From contig NZ_MSQD01000001.1 of the NCBI RefSeq assembly GCF_002102475.1, forward strand, positions 124,001 to 188,000: a stretch of 64,000 nucleotides of DNA. The letters run 5' to 3'. The first letter of the stretch is position 1. Every line of letters starts with the position of its first letter. Both the position numbers and the translations under genes were made by a program. The DNA is from Thermoanaerobacterium sp. PSU-2. GTDB taxonomy: Bacteria > Bacillota > Thermoanaerobacteria > Thermoanaerobacterales > Thermoanaerobacteraceae. The notes under the pieces were generated by a model, which was not told the origin of the DNA, ran no database searches, and was given only the letters and a program-made list of their open reading frames with translations. This document shows positions 55,349 to 64,000 of this stretch, piece by piece.

Positions 55349-56292
55349 TGCTTCTTCAAATCGATGACGTTTATGTAATCACCATCGCCCATATATGCTT
55401 TAAGGTTGTGTTTCAATATCTGTACTGCCCTTTCCATGTATCGAGGCGATATGCCTGCCGTATGCGGTGTGATCACCACATTTTCCATGTCCCACAGAGG
55501 ACTATCTTTTGAAAGTGGTTCATTTCCAAATACATCCAATGCAGCGCCTCTTATGTTTTTTTGCCTCAACGCATCAATTAGGGATACCTCATCGACAACG
55601 CTTCCTCTGCCGATGTTTATAAATACGCTGTCGCTTTTCATGCTCTTAAAAAACTCAGCATCTAAAAGATGGTATGTGTCATCAGTCAAAGGCAGCGCAC
55701 ATATTACGTAATCAGCATTTGAAACTGCATATATCATATTTTTATCTGTGTACATCTCATCTATAAAGGGACTTGACTTGCCTGATTTTCTTACTCCAAC
55801 GGTTTTCATTCCAAATTCCCGTGCAATCCTTGCTATTTCTTCTCCAATGCTTCCGACGCCAAGTATGCAAACAGTCTTTCCGTACAATTCAGAAACCCTT
55901 ACAGATTTGTCCCATTCTCTATTGATTTGCTTTCTTATGAAGTAATTTAATCCTCTTTCAAATAAAAGCATATACCCTAAAACTTGTTCAGATATCTGAT
56001 ACTTGTGAACACCTTTTGAATTGGTCAAGATTATATTCCTCTGCTTAAGTATATCAAACGGCATCGCATCAGCACCAGCACTCAATAGGTGAATCCACTT
56101 TAAGTTTTTGGCATCGTCTATCAATTCCTTTTTAGCATCTCCATCAAAGCAAACCAGCACTTCCACATCTTCAATATATTTGGAAATGTCCTCTACATCG
56201 TCTTTGCTTATTACATTAAAATTTGGCGCAATGCTTTGTATCTCCTCAATATACTTTTTGCCTACCTTTGACAGAAAAAGCATGTTATTCAT
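55342..56292 (-). CDS. D-2-hydroxyacid dehydrogenase family protein
   Basis: A 316-aa NAD-dependent enzyme. Rossmann motif VCILGVGSIGEEIA, substrate Arg in NIGRGSVVDE, and catalytic His in ITPHTAGISP are present. The substrate is unclear. ATG 56292 follows AAAGGGG. A separate unit from the tsa cluster, 155 bp away. Confidence 0.9.
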   Translation of the reverse strand: MNNMLFLSKVGKKYIEEIQSIAPNFNVISKDDVEDISKYIEDVEVLVCFDGDAKKELIDDAKNLKWIHLLSAGADAMPFDILKQRNIILTNSKGVHKYQISEQVLGYMLLFERGLNYFIRKQINREWDKSVRVSELYGKTVCILGVGSIGEEIARIAREFGMKTVGVRKSGKSSPFIDEMYTDKNMIYAVSNADYVICALPLTDDTYHLLDAEFFKSMKSDSVFINIGRGSVVDEVSLIDALRQKNIRGAALDVFGNEPLSKDSPLWDMENVVITPHTAGISPRYMERAVQILKHNLKAYMGDGDYINVIDLKKQY

Positions 56293-56447
56293 AATAGAAA
56301 GCCCCTTTCTTTTTTCCATTTGATTACATAATATCCAAACTATTAAAGTTAATCACAGTATCCACAAAGTTATCCACAGACACATAACAGCATCATGGCA
56401 GATTTAAAGACAATTTTCCACAATATGCACAGATTTTTCGCCAACAA

Positions 56448-57461
56448 TCAAAAAAGTTTTAAATACGGGACAGCATTTAAGTCTAATCCTGAAACTTTTC
56501 CGCGAATAAAGTCAAAATACCCTGCACTTGCTATCATAGCGCCATTGTCTGTGCAGTACACTTGTTTTGGAAAATGAATCACAAACCCTTCTTCATCTGC
56601 CAGTTTTTTTAATCTTTCTCGAAGAAGGCTGTTAGAAGCCACACCGCCTGCTATGGATATTTTTTTTATGTTTTTAAACTTAGCAGCCTCAATAAGCTTT
56701 GATGACAAAACATCGACTACATTCATCTGAAAGCTGGCAGCATAGTCTGCCACATTTATCTCAATGCCATTTTGCCTTTCTTTGTGCAATTGATTTATGA
56801 CTGCTGTCTTCAATCCACTAAAGCTAAAATCAAAATTGTCCTTTTCCATAAAAGACTTTGGAAAGTTATAGCGATATGGATCACCGCTTTTTGAGATCTC
56901 ATCTATTTTAGGACCGCCAGGATATCCAAGACCTAATGCTCTTGCCACCTTGTCAAATGCTTCTCCTGCAGCATCATCCATCGTTCTACCGAGAACCTCA
57001 TACTGTCCATAGTCTTTTACAAATACGATGTGACTGTGTCCACCTGACGCTATAAGGCAAATAAATGGCGGTTCAAAATCGCTGTCAAGGTAATTTGCAG
57101 ATATATGCCCTTCAATGTGGTTTACGCCAACAAATGGCACGCCTTTCCCGTATGCCAAAGCCTTTCCGTACGAAAGCCCTACCAACAATGCACCTACAAG
57201 TCCCGGACCGTATGTAGCAGCAACAACATCAACGTCATCAAGCGTCACATCTGCCTTCAAAAGAGCCTCTTTCACCACATTTCCAATGGCTTCAATGTGG
57301 TTTCTTGATGCTATCTCAGGGACAACACCGCCAAATTCCTTGTGTATATTTATCTGCGAATATATGACATTAGACATCACGATTTTGCCATCTTTTACGA
57401 CACTTGCCGATGTCTCATCGCAGGATGTTTCAATCCCTAATACTATCGTGTTTTCCCTCAT
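56448..57461 (-). CDS. tsaD: tRNA t6A37 threonylcarbamoyltransferase
   Basis: A 337-aa ASKHA-fold enzyme. [17 protein letters not shown], the metal-binding HIEGH (His in [13 protein letters not shown]) and [13 protein letters not shown] are diagnostic. It transfers threonylcarbamoyl to A37 of ANN-decoding tRNAs. The ATG at 57461 follows AAGGAGAG. Confidence 0.97.
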   Translation of the reverse strand: MRENTIVLGIETSCDETSASVVKDGKIVMSNVIYSQINIHKEFGGVVPEIASRNHIEAIGNVVKEALLKADVTLDDVDVVAATYGPGLVGALLVGLSYGKALAYGKGVPFVGVNHIEGHISANYLDSDFEPPFICLIASGGHSHIVFVKDYGQYEVLGRTMDDAAGEAFDKVARALGLGYPGGPKIDEISKSGDPYRYNFPKSFMEKDNFDFSFSGLKTAVINQLHKERQNGIEINVADYAASFQMNVVDVLSSKLIEAAKFKNIKKISIAGGVASNSLLRERLKKLADEEGFVIHFPKQVYCTDNGAMIASAGYFDFIRGKVSGLDLNAVPYLKLF

Positions 57462-57472
57462 ACAATCTCTCC

Positions 57473-57919
57473 TTACATATCGTATTTCCACATTATAACT
57501 GCATCTTCATTGTTGTCCTGATAATACCCTCTTCTCTTGCCAACAGGTCTAAATCCGTATTTTTTATAAAGCGATTGTGCTACAAGGTTAGATTCTCTCA
57601 CTTCCAGCGTCATAGACGTTATGCCTTTATTTTTTGCAAGTTCAATAAGCCCTTCAACAATGGCAGAACCTACACCTTTCCCTCGAAAATCCGGATGAAC
57701 GGCAATGTTTGTTATATGTCCTTCGTCCACAACCACCCAAAAACCACCGTATCCAGCCACCTTGCCATCTACCTCAGCAACAATGTAGTGTGCACAACTA
57801 TTTTTCGTAACTTCCATCACAAATGATTCAAAAGACCATGGCACAGAAAAGCTTAAATACTCAATTTCCATGACTTTGTCTATATCGCTTTTTACCATAG
57901 GGCGAATCTTTATATCCAT
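57473..57919 (-). CDS. rimI: Ribosomal protein S18-alanine N-acetyltransferase
   Basis: A 148-aa GNAT acetyltransferase: [24 protein letters not shown] is the acetyl-CoA loop. Standard position between tsaB and tsaD. The ATG at 57919 follows GGAGGG. Members acetylate the S18 N-terminus; other substrates are possible. Confidence 0.9.
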   Translation of the reverse strand: MDIKIRPMVKSDIDKVMEIEYLSFSVPWSFESFVMEVTKNSCAHYIVAEVDGKVAGYGGFWVVVDEGHITNIAVHPDFRGKGVGSAIVEGLIELAKNKGITSMTLEVRESNLVAQSLYKKYGFRPVGKRRGYYQDNNEDAVIMWKYDM

Positions 57920-57935
57920 AAAACCCTCCAAAACA

Positions 57936-58616
57936 TCACTTAGAATTTTCCAACGGTGCAGGCTTTCTAATATAATACGGTTTAAAGTCAAGATATGTGC
58001 ATATCTCGCCCTTTGATATTTTTTTAAGTGCCATCATTCCAACCGATGACGCTCTTGATATGTTGTTAATCGGCGATGCAAAAAAGGCATCTGGCAACGC
58101 ACTTTTTAATGTGTCTTTATAAGCAATAGTACCATCTCCGACGAATAAAACTTCTTCACCGTATCCCTTTACTATGTCCATAACTACGCCTACTTCTTCC
58201 AGTGACACATCTTTTAGTCTATTTAACTCACTTCCACCTTTATAAAAAGCCATATAGACGTTTCCTCTTAACGCATCAATAATAGGGCAGATGATGCCTT
58301 TAAATTCTCCTACGTTATAGGCAAGGGCATCTAATGATGATACGCCAACAATTGGCACATCAAAAGATTGAGCTAATCCCTTCGCAGTAGCGGCACCTAT
58401 CCTTAAACCTGTAAAAGATCCTGGTCCTTCACATACAGCTATATGGGTTATTTCCTCCTTTTTTACCTCCGCCATTTTTAAAAGTTCATCCATCATTGGC
58501 ATCAATATAACAGAATGTCTCAGATGATTTATAGAAAATTCACCTATTAAGCCACTTTCATCCACTAAAGCGACAGTAGCCGTCTTTGACGATGAGTCTA
58601 TTGCAAGTATCTTCAT
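57936..58616 (-). CDS. tsaB: t6A complex dimerisation subunit
   Basis: A 226-aa protein: ILAIDSSSKTATVALVDE and EGPGSFTGLRIGAATAKGLA are TsaB hallmarks. It activates TsaD as a heterodimer. The ATG shares one base with the tsaE stop (TGATG). Confidence 0.96.
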   Translation of the reverse strand: MKILAIDSSSKTATVALVDESGLIGEFSINHLRHSVILMPMMDELLKMAEVKKEEITHIAVCEGPGSFTGLRIGAATAKGLAQSFDVPIVGVSSLDALAYNVGEFKGIICPIIDALRGNVYMAFYKGGSELNRLKDVSLEEVGVVMDIVKGYGEEVLFVGDGTIAYKDTLKSALPDAFFASPINNISRASSVGMMALKKISKGEICTYLDFKPYYIRKPAPLENSK

Positions 58617-59074
58617 CACTTCATCTCCTTAATCACTTCATCGTATTTTGCACCATGTGATTCTATCTCTATTATCCTCTCATCGAAAGAATCGCTCATG
58701 AAAATATGCACAAATATATTTTCCTCCGGGATAAGAGGCATTATCTTTTCAGGCCACTCAATGACACAAACACCATCACCGTAAAAATATTCCTCATAGC
58801 CTATATCGTACAATTCCATGTAGTCGTCAATTCTATACACGTCAAAATGGTAAAGAGGAATTTCTCCCATATGCTCATTTACAATCATGAATGTAGGGCT
58901 TGTGACATAGTCGCATATACCCATGCCTTTAGCAATGCCTTTTGTCAAAACTGTCTTGCCTACACCTAAATCTCCAGATATAAGCACAATACTTCCTCTT
59001 TTTAGCAAACCGCCTAATTTAAACCCTATCTTTTCCGTTTCATCAGAGCTTTTTGTCCTAAAATGTATTTTCAT
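58616..59074 (-). CDS. tsaE: t6A complex ATPase
   Basis: A 152-aa P-loop protein: Walker A SGDLGVGKTVLTKGIA, TSPTFMIVNEH and YHFDVYRIDD are typical. It drives TsaBD turnover. The ATG at 59074 follows GGTGGTG. First gene of tsaE-tsaB-rimI-tsaD; tsaC is elsewhere. Confidence 0.96.
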   Translation of the reverse strand: MKIHFRTKSSDETEKIGFKLGGLLKRGSIVLISGDLGVGKTVLTKGIAKGMGICDYVTSPTFMIVNEHMGEIPLYHFDVYRIDDYMELYDIGYEEYFYGDGVCVIEWPEKIMPLIPEENIFVHIFMSDSFDERIIEIESHGAKYDEVIKEMK

Positions 59075-59164
59075 TGAGAACACCACCGTGAAATTTATAC
59101 AAATATTATATACCAAGTATACCATAAAACAAACGCCTAATGGCTGAATAAAAAAGCGCAAAAA

Positions 59165-59188
59165 AATAACGGAACACTGTCCGTTATT
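59165..59188 (-). terminator. Terminator after ribU
   Basis: AATAACGG and CCGTTATT form an 8-bp stem followed by TTTTT on the minus strand. Confidence 0.85.
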
Positions 59189-59196
59189 TTAAGTAA

Positions 59197-59781
59197 CTAC
59201 ATCTTCAACATTGGAGATAATTTCTTGTAAATGAGGAACGTGATTAGAGATATTACTAAGCCTTTCAAGATGTTGAAAGGAAAAATACCGTACGCTATCA
59301 ATGTCTTCAAATCAACTATATGGCTATTTACCGCTTTTCCCATTCCAACGATGGCGCTTAACGGCCAACCCATTATCTTCTGATATAATGGCAAAAATAC
59401 ATAGTAGTTTAATACTGATCCCGCAATAGCCATGACAATAGTTCCTAAAATCATTGCAAATAACGCTGACTTTTTAGATTTGTTTCTCATGTAGATTACG
59501 CCAACAGTAAATACGTAAATAGAGCCTACAACGAAATTGGCCACTTCTCCTATACCTGCAGATTGACTAACTGGAAGATGTATCACATTCTTTACAATCT
59601 CCACAAAGATGCCGTATACAGGCCCTAATGCAAATGCCGCTAAAAGAGGCGGTATATCGCTAAAATCAAATTTTAAAAAGCTTGGAAATAGTGGCAATTG
59701 AAATTCTAAGTACATCAGTACAAATGCTATTGCGGAAAGCAGCCCTACAGTCACAATCACTTTTGTCTTGCTGTGTTCCAT
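59197..59781 (-). CDS. ribU: Riboflavin ECF transporter S component
   Basis: A 194-aa membrane protein with six helices; the signature is FDFSDIPPLLAAFALGPVYG. It binds riboflavin and works with a shared ECF energising module that is not in this window. GGAGGTG precedes the ATG at 59781. The FMN riboswitch upstream confirms the substrate. Confidence 0.96.
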   Translation of the reverse strand: MEHSKTKVIVTVGLLSAIAFVLMYLEFQLPLFPSFLKFDFSDIPPLLAAFALGPVYGIFVEIVKNVIHLPVSQSAGIGEVANFVVGSIYVFTVGVIYMRNKSKKSALFAMILGTIVMAIAGSVLNYYVFLPLYQKIMGWPLSAIVGMGKAVNSHIVDLKTLIAYGIFPFNILKGLVISLITFLIYKKLSPMLKM

Positions 59782-59804
59782 AAATGACACCTCCAAATTT
59801 AAAA

Positions 59805-59828
59805 ATCCCGAAGAAACATCTTCAGGAT
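59805..59828 (-). terminator. FMN riboswitch terminator
   Basis: ATCCTGAAGA and TCTTCGGGAT pair on the minus strand, followed by TTTTTAAATTT. The 5' arm CTGAAGA repeats the start of the aptamer P1 partner, allowing competition. Confidence 0.85.
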
Positions 59829-59846
59829 GAAAGCAAACAAAAATAA

Positions 59847-59965
59847 ATCTTCTTCCATCCAGACTGTACTGTCGGCCTTGGAATCTCACCAAGTCCACCG
59901 CATCTGCGGGTCGCGGGCTCGCTTACGCTTACCGCCGGTCGGGAATTTCACCCTGCCCTGAAGAT
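59847..59965 (-). promoter_or_regulatory. FMN riboswitch (RFN element)
   Basis: All RFN blocks are present on the minus strand: ATCTTCAGGGCAGGGTGAAA, TTCCCGACCGGCGGTAAGC, GAGCCCGCGACCCGCA, GGTGGACTTGGTGAGATTCC, AAGGCCGACAGTACAGTC and TGGATGGAAGAAGAT. FMN binding switches ribU off. Confidence 0.97.
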
Positions 59966-60033
59966 ATTCTCCACTGGTTTATTCAATTCTAAATATTATA
60001 ATGTCACAAATATATCAATTTGTCAAGTATTTT

Positions 60034-60978
60034 TTAATCGTCAACCACAACAGTGCCTGTATTTCCTGATAAAGCATCATGTGCCTTTTCTAAAGACGTT
60101 ATTATGGCTCGCCTTCCTTTTCTTGACCTGGCAAACCTTATTGCAGCCTTGACTTTCGGCATCATTGAGCCTTCTGCAAAATGACCTTCGTTTAAATACA
60201 TCTCTATATCATGGCTTGAAATCACATCCAGAGGCTTTTCATCAGGCTTTTTGTAGTTGATGTACACTTTTTCTACAGCGGTCAATATCAATAAAATATC
60301 TGCATCCAAATCTTCTGCCAATTTCTCAGATGCCAAATCTTTATCTATCACAGCAGCCACACCTTTTAAGCTGCCATTTTTCCTTACTACAGGTATTCCT
60401 CCGCCACCCGCCGTTATTACAACGACACCGTTTCTCTCCAAAAGCTTTATTGTGTTTAATTCAACTATCTCTTTAGGCTCTGGTGATGCTACGACTCTCC
60501 TATATCCTCTTCCACTGTCCTCTACCATCTGATATCCTTTTTCCTTTTCCAATAGCTCCGCATCTTCCTTAGAGTAAAACGGTCCTATTGGCTTTGTAGG
60601 ATGTGAAAATGCAGCATCATCTTTATCTACAACAACCTGTGTAACGATTGTTGCAACATCCTTTTGTATATTCTTCTCTTTAAAAACCTCGCCTAAACAT
60701 TGCTGAATCATATAGCCTATCATTCCCTGGCTTTCCGCGCCGCACACATCAAAGGGCATGGCTGGTATTATGTTAGACGCTGTCTCGTTCTGTATTATGA
60801 TGTTTCCTACCTGTGGCCCATTTCCATGTGTCACAATGACAGAATACCCTTCTTTTATGATGTCTGCAATGTACATAGCCGTCTTTCTAACTGTATTCAA
60901 TTGTGATTCGGCTGTAGGCACCATATCCTTGTCTTGCAGTGCATTTCCCCCAAGCGCAATTACTACTTTTCCTTTCAT
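60034..60978 (-). CDS. arcC: Carbamate kinase
   Basis: A 314-aa enzyme making ATP from carbamoyl phosphate and ADP. VVIALGGNALQ and THGNGPQVGNI at the start and ITAGGGGIPV in the middle are typical. AGGAGGATACG precedes the ATG. A hairpin in front separates it from the OTCase gene. Confidence 0.96.
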   Translation of the reverse strand: MKGKVVIALGGNALQDKDMVPTAESQLNTVRKTAMYIADIIKEGYSVIVTHGNGPQVGNIIIQNETASNIIPAMPFDVCGAESQGMIGYMIQQCLGEVFKEKNIQKDVATIVTQVVVDKDDAAFSHPTKPIGPFYSKEDAELLEKEKGYQMVEDSGRGYRRVVASPEPKEIVELNTIKLLERNGVVVITAGGGGIPVVRKNGSLKGVAAVIDKDLASEKLAEDLDADILLILTAVEKVYINYKKPDEKPLDVISSHDIEMYLNEGHFAEGSMMPKVKAAIRFARSRKGRRAIITSLEKAHDALSGNTGTVVVDD

Positions 60979-61050
60979 CGTATCCTCCTACTTACGCAAA
61001 TAATGACATTCTACATTATATCATTTTATTCGCGATTTGAATAGTATGTG

Positions 61051-61080
61051 AAAAAGCCAAGGCAAATTGCCTTGACTTTT
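61051..61080. terminator. Hairpin terminator between OTCase and carbamate kinase
   Basis: AAAAGCCAAGGCAA pairs with TTGCCTTGACTTTT with one mismatch; T-runs on both strands. It sits right at the end of the OTCase gene. Confidence 0.75.
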
Positions 61081-62022
61081 TTAGAGAATCGTCGCTATCA
61101 TGACAGCCTTAATGGTATGCTTTCTGTTTTCAGCCTCGTCCCATACCCTCGACTGCTTTCCTTCGATCACTTCGTACGTTACTTCCTGTCCTTTTACAGC
61201 AGGCAAGCAGTGCAAAAATATCGTGTCAGGCCTATTTGTCTTTTTCATAAGCTCGTCGTTCACTTGGAATGGCCTTAACAGCATTTCTCTCTCTTTTTGC
61301 TTTGATTCTTCTCCCATAGATGCCCATACATCTGTGTAAATTGCATGTGCGCCTTCTAAGCCTTCACCAGGCACATCTGTCAGAGTAAATGTCCCTCCAT
61401 TTTCGACAGCCATTTCTCTAATCTCATTTATGTAGTCCTCTTGAGGCCAAAGCTCTTTTGGCGAATTAATCACGTAGTCCATGCCCATCTTGGCACAACC
61501 GATAGCCAGCGTATTTGCCATGTTGTTTCTTCCATCGCCGACAAACACCAATTTTGTGCCTTTTAAGTGTCCAAACTCCTCTTCTATCGTCATTAAATCA
61601 GCCAAAACCTGTGTAGGATGGTATTCGTCTGTAAGCCCATTGTATACAGGGACGCCTGAATACTTTACAAGAGCTTCAACAGTGCTTTGATTGTATCCTC
61701 TAAATTCGATGGCATCAAACATCCTGCCAAGAACTCTCGCAGTGTCTTCTATGGATTCTTTTGCCCCAAGCTGAATATCATCTGTCGACAAGAAGACAGG
61801 GTGTCCTCCTTCTTCGCCAAATGCTGTCTCAAATGCACACCTGGTCCTTGTTGAGCGCTTTTCAAATATCAGTGCAATTGTCTTTCCCAAAAACCTTTGA
61901 TGGACTATTCCTGCCTTTCTTTCTGCTTTAACCTGCTTTGAAATGTCCAGAAGATACCTTATCTCCTGCGGTGTATAGTCTTTTAAAGATAATAAACTCC
62001 TGCCTTTTAAATTAAATCCCAT
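61081..62022 (-). CDS. Ornithine carbamoyltransferase
   Basis: A 313-aa enzyme. Carbamoyl phosphate motif STRTR at 57-61, HPTQ near 131, and HCLP near 270 (FLHCLPAVKGQEV). With carbamate kinase next to it, the catabolic direction (citrulline to ornithine plus carbamoyl phosphate, then ATP) is likely, i.e. ArcB-like; an anabolic argF role cannot be excluded. AAAGGAG precedes the ATG. No arginine deiminase is seen. Confidence 0.92.
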   Translation of the reverse strand: MGFNLKGRSLLSLKDYTPQEIRYLLDISKQVKAERKAGIVHQRFLGKTIALIFEKRSTRTRCAFETAFGEEGGHPVFLSTDDIQLGAKESIEDTARVLGRMFDAIEFRGYNQSTVEALVKYSGVPVYNGLTDEYHPTQVLADLMTIEEEFGHLKGTKLVFVGDGRNNMANTLAIGCAKMGMDYVINSPKELWPQEDYINEIREMAVENGGTFTLTDVPGEGLEGAHAIYTDVWASMGEESKQKEREMLLRPFQVNDELMKKTNRPDTIFLHCLPAVKGQEVTYEVIEGKQSRVWDEAENRKHTIKAVMIATIL

Positions 62023-62048
62023 TTACTTTACTCCTTTCAAAACTATAT

Positions 62049-63206
62049 TTATCTTTTAAATACCAATTGTCCATTTATGAATACAAACTTTGTCTTAGTC
62101 TTTATCTCAATTGGATTTCCGTCAAATACGGCTATATCAGCATCTTTTCCCTTTTCTATGCTGCCAACTCTATCGTCTATTCCGACGATCTTAGCTGGAT
62201 TTATCGTAATAGCCTTTAATGCCTCCATCTCATCCATACCTTCTCTTACTGCAAGACCTGCACAAATCGGCAAGTAATTAAGCGGAATGACAGGATGGTC
62301 AGTCATAATGGCTACATCCAACCCTGCTTTTGATAAAATCCCCGGCGTCTTAAAAGTAAGGTTTGCAAGCTCCACCTTTGATCTTTCAGATAATGACGGA
62401 CCAACGATGACTTTTGCCTTTTCCATGACAAGGTAATCAGCTATAAGATGGCCTTCAGTGCAATGGTCAATGGTTATGTCCACGTTAAATTCCTTTGCTA
62501 TCCTTAAAGCAGTGAATATGTCATCAGCCCTATGGGCATGTGCCTTTAAAGGTATCTCTCTTTTTAATACTTTAACCAAAATCTCAAGCCCCAGATCTCT
62601 TGACGGCTTTTTCTCATCATCAGAAGGATCTTTCTCCATGTCCTCCATGTACTCTTGGGCCTTTATAAGCTCCTGTCTAAGCAGTGCAGCAATGCCCATT
62701 CTGGTCATAGGCATCTTGTGCTGTTCATTGTAGACAGATTTCGGGTTTTCTCCAAAGGCCACTTTAACCGCCACAGGTTCTTTTACTATCATATCGTCGA
62801 TGCGTCTGCCATAAGTCTTGATGGCTACAAATTGTCCACCTATGACATTAGCACTGCCAGGGCCTGTAACAGCCGTAGTCACGCCTGTCTCGTATGCTTC
62901 TTGAAAATACTTATCCATAGGGTTTATGCCGTCAATAGCCCGCAACTGTGGTGTGATAGGATCTGTCTCCTCATTTCCATCTGCCCCTTCAAACCCTACG
63001 GCATTTTCCCACATGCCCAAGTGGCAATGAGCATCTATCATGCCTGGCATCACTGTAAGCCCAGATACATCTATGACTTCCGCATCAAGCGGTGCTATTA
63101 TTTCCTCACCTACATCTAATATCTTTCCATCTCCTATAAGTACATCAGCCTTTTCATAGTTTTTTCCTGCCATAGTCAATACTTTGCCGCCTTTTAAAAG
63201 ATACAC
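62049..63206 (-). CDS. Amidohydrolase-superfamily protein
   Basis: A 385-aa metal-dependent hydrolase of the imidazolonepropionase-related group. Metal motif DAHCHLGMWE (about 60) and later His residues in LKAHAHRADD and TIDHCTEGH, then Asp in IMTDHPVIP. Substrate unknown. GTG start behind GGGGGG. It precedes the OTCase gene by 26 bases and is probably cotranscribed, so a nitrogen-rich amide is a reasonable guess. Confidence 0.88.
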   Translation of the reverse strand: MYLLKGGKVLTMAGKNYEKADVLIGDGKILDVGEEIIAPLDAEVIDVSGLTVMPGMIDAHCHLGMWENAVGFEGADGNEETDPITPQLRAIDGINPMDKYFQEAYETGVTTAVTGPGSANVIGGQFVAIKTYGRRIDDMIVKEPVAVKVAFGENPKSVYNEQHKMPMTRMGIAALLRQELIKAQEYMEDMEKDPSDDEKKPSRDLGLEILVKVLKREIPLKAHAHRADDIFTALRIAKEFNVDITIDHCTEGHLIADYLVMEKAKVIVGPSLSERSKVELANLTFKTPGILSKAGLDVAIMTDHPVIPLNYLPICAGLAVREGMDEMEALKAITINPAKIVGIDDRVGSIEKGKDADIAVFDGNPIEIKTKTKFVFINGQLVFKR

Positions 63207-63298
63207 CGTAAAACCCCCCGTCTTTAGAATTTTTCAAATGAAAAGAACCTAAAAGATATTATACTACACTGATAAAAATTGTAAACAGAGTAGCAAGT

Positions 63299-63976
63299 TT
63301 AATTTATCTTCTTGATTATCTTGTCTTTATTTAAAAATCCTATGACAAATAGAATAACCGCTATCACTGAAACAACGGCAGAAACCATGTAGTTTTTATG
63401 TTCAATGTTTGAACCAATATATGAAGAAATAACTATTCCCGGAAGTCGAGCTAAAGCCGTTATGAGAAAATAGTTTACAAATTTGACTGGTGTTAATCCT
63501 GCCACATAAGACAAAGCATCTTTTGGAAGCCCTGGCATCAAAAATACAATAAAAAGCCCCATCTCGCCTTTTTTGTTGTTTATGATGTAGTCAAACTTTT
63601 TTAGCTTATCCTCTGAAATCATTCCCCTCACAAACTCATAACCCAAAAACCTTGCTATGGCAAAGCACAAAACAGAGCCAATGGTTATGCCGATCAAAGA
63701 ATAGAGAGAACCTAAAACAGCACCATAAAGGTATCCACCAGCTACCTGCACCACTTCACCAGGTATTATAAATATTACAACCTGCAGCACCTGTATAAGT
63801 ATAAACACCAGCACGCCTTTTGCACCAAAGCCTAAAATCCACTTTTCAAACTTTGCAGGGTCTTTTAAAAGGTACGTAAGGTAGTCGCCATACCGAAACA
63901 GTACCCAAAAAAACAAAAATACAAAAGCCCCTATTAACAAGCTATTTACGAAAAGCTTATTTTTATTTCTCCTCAT
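63299..63976 (-). CDS. TVP38/TMEM64-family membrane protein
   Basis: A 225-aa membrane protein with about six helices. The SNARE-associated (DedA-like) core is FIIPGEVVQVAGGYLYGAVLGSLYSLIG and LMPGLPKDALSYVAGLTPV. Members act in lipid or membrane homeostasis. AGGAGGAAAATAG precedes the ATG. Monocistronic as far as seen. Confidence 0.88.
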   Translation of the reverse strand: MRRNKNKLFVNSLLIGAFVFLFFWVLFRYGDYLTYLLKDPAKFEKWILGFGAKGVLVFILIQVLQVVIFIIPGEVVQVAGGYLYGAVLGSLYSLIGITIGSVLCFAIARFLGYEFVRGMISEDKLKKFDYIINNKKGEMGLFIVFLMPGLPKDALSYVAGLTPVKFVNYFLITALARLPGIVISSYIGSNIEHKNYMVSAVVSVIAVILFVIGFLNKDKIIKKIN

Positions 63977-64000
63977 CTATTTTCCTCCTAAAGATTTCTA

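Overview
This 64 kb window is a low-GC chromosomal segment of an anaerobic, spore-forming, probably thermophilic Firmicute. Gene content and protein style suggest Thermoanaerobacterium or a close relative; that is an inference, since no rRNA gene or species marker lies here. Most genes read on the minus strand. Three native blocks read on the plus strand: metNIQ, livKHMGF and a lone ABC-F gene. No tRNA, rRNA or CRISPR array was seen.

Layout. 1-2.7 kb: a PTS operon led by a LicR/BglG-type multidomain regulator, ending in the start of a probable EIIC. 2.9-5.7 kb: a SAM-I riboswitch and the metNIQ methionine importer. 5.7-10.4 kb: a SpoVB/MurJ-like flippase, luxS, an M20 amidohydrolase and murI. 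10.4-19.4 kb: purECFMNHD behind an NCS2 purine permease whose leader holds a guanine aptamer followed by a ykkC-type (probable PRPP) aptamer and one shared terminator. 19.4-20.1 kb: a Phd/RelE toxin-antitoxin pair with a 15-bp inverted-repeat operator. 20.1-24.0 kb: a decayed prophage island at the 3' end of guaA, flanked by a near-perfect 18-bp direct repeat, with a Fic operon, a broken tape-measure gene and small phage gene fragments. 24-29.3 kb: guaA, guaB (with its own guanine riboswitch) and groESL with a perfect CIRCE element. 29.4-33.3 kb: a membrane-anchored repeat protein, five tiny hydrophobic Gly/Trp- or Phe-rich proteins, an AprX-like protease and an unknown membrane protein. 33.4-41 kb: a TrpXYZ-like ABC importer and a complete branched-chain amino acid importer. 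41-44.3 kb: a truncated XRE regulator, an MFS exporter and two CPBP-family membrane proteases. 44.5-53.3 kb: a HutP-like RNA-binding regulator, DUF554, an OGG-type glycosylase, a P-loop/Asp23 fusion, an AgrC/AgrA-like two-component system, an Nramp transporter, Rex and MotAB. 53.4-64 kb: ABC-F, a 2-hydroxyacid dehydrogenase, the t6A set tsaE-tsaB-rimI-tsaD, ribU with an FMN riboswitch, and amidohydrolase, ornithine carbamoyltransferase and carbamate kinase genes, then a TVP38-family protein.

The most promising undescribed item is at 47.6-49.7 kb. A GHKL kinase with only two membrane segments and a LytTR regulator are accompanied by an unannotated 47-codon gene for a membrane peptide with a cationic tail. 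The kinase/regulator operon and the peptide gene each have a LytTR-type pair of direct repeats with a 21-bp period, and each pair sits 31 bp from a TATAAT -10 box. This predicts a closed circuit in which the regulator controls both its own operon and the peptide.

Regulation in the window is RNA-heavy: SAM, guanine plus ykkC/PRPP, a second guanine aptamer, FMN, and an unusual hairpin between ribosome-binding site and start codon on the HutP-like gene.
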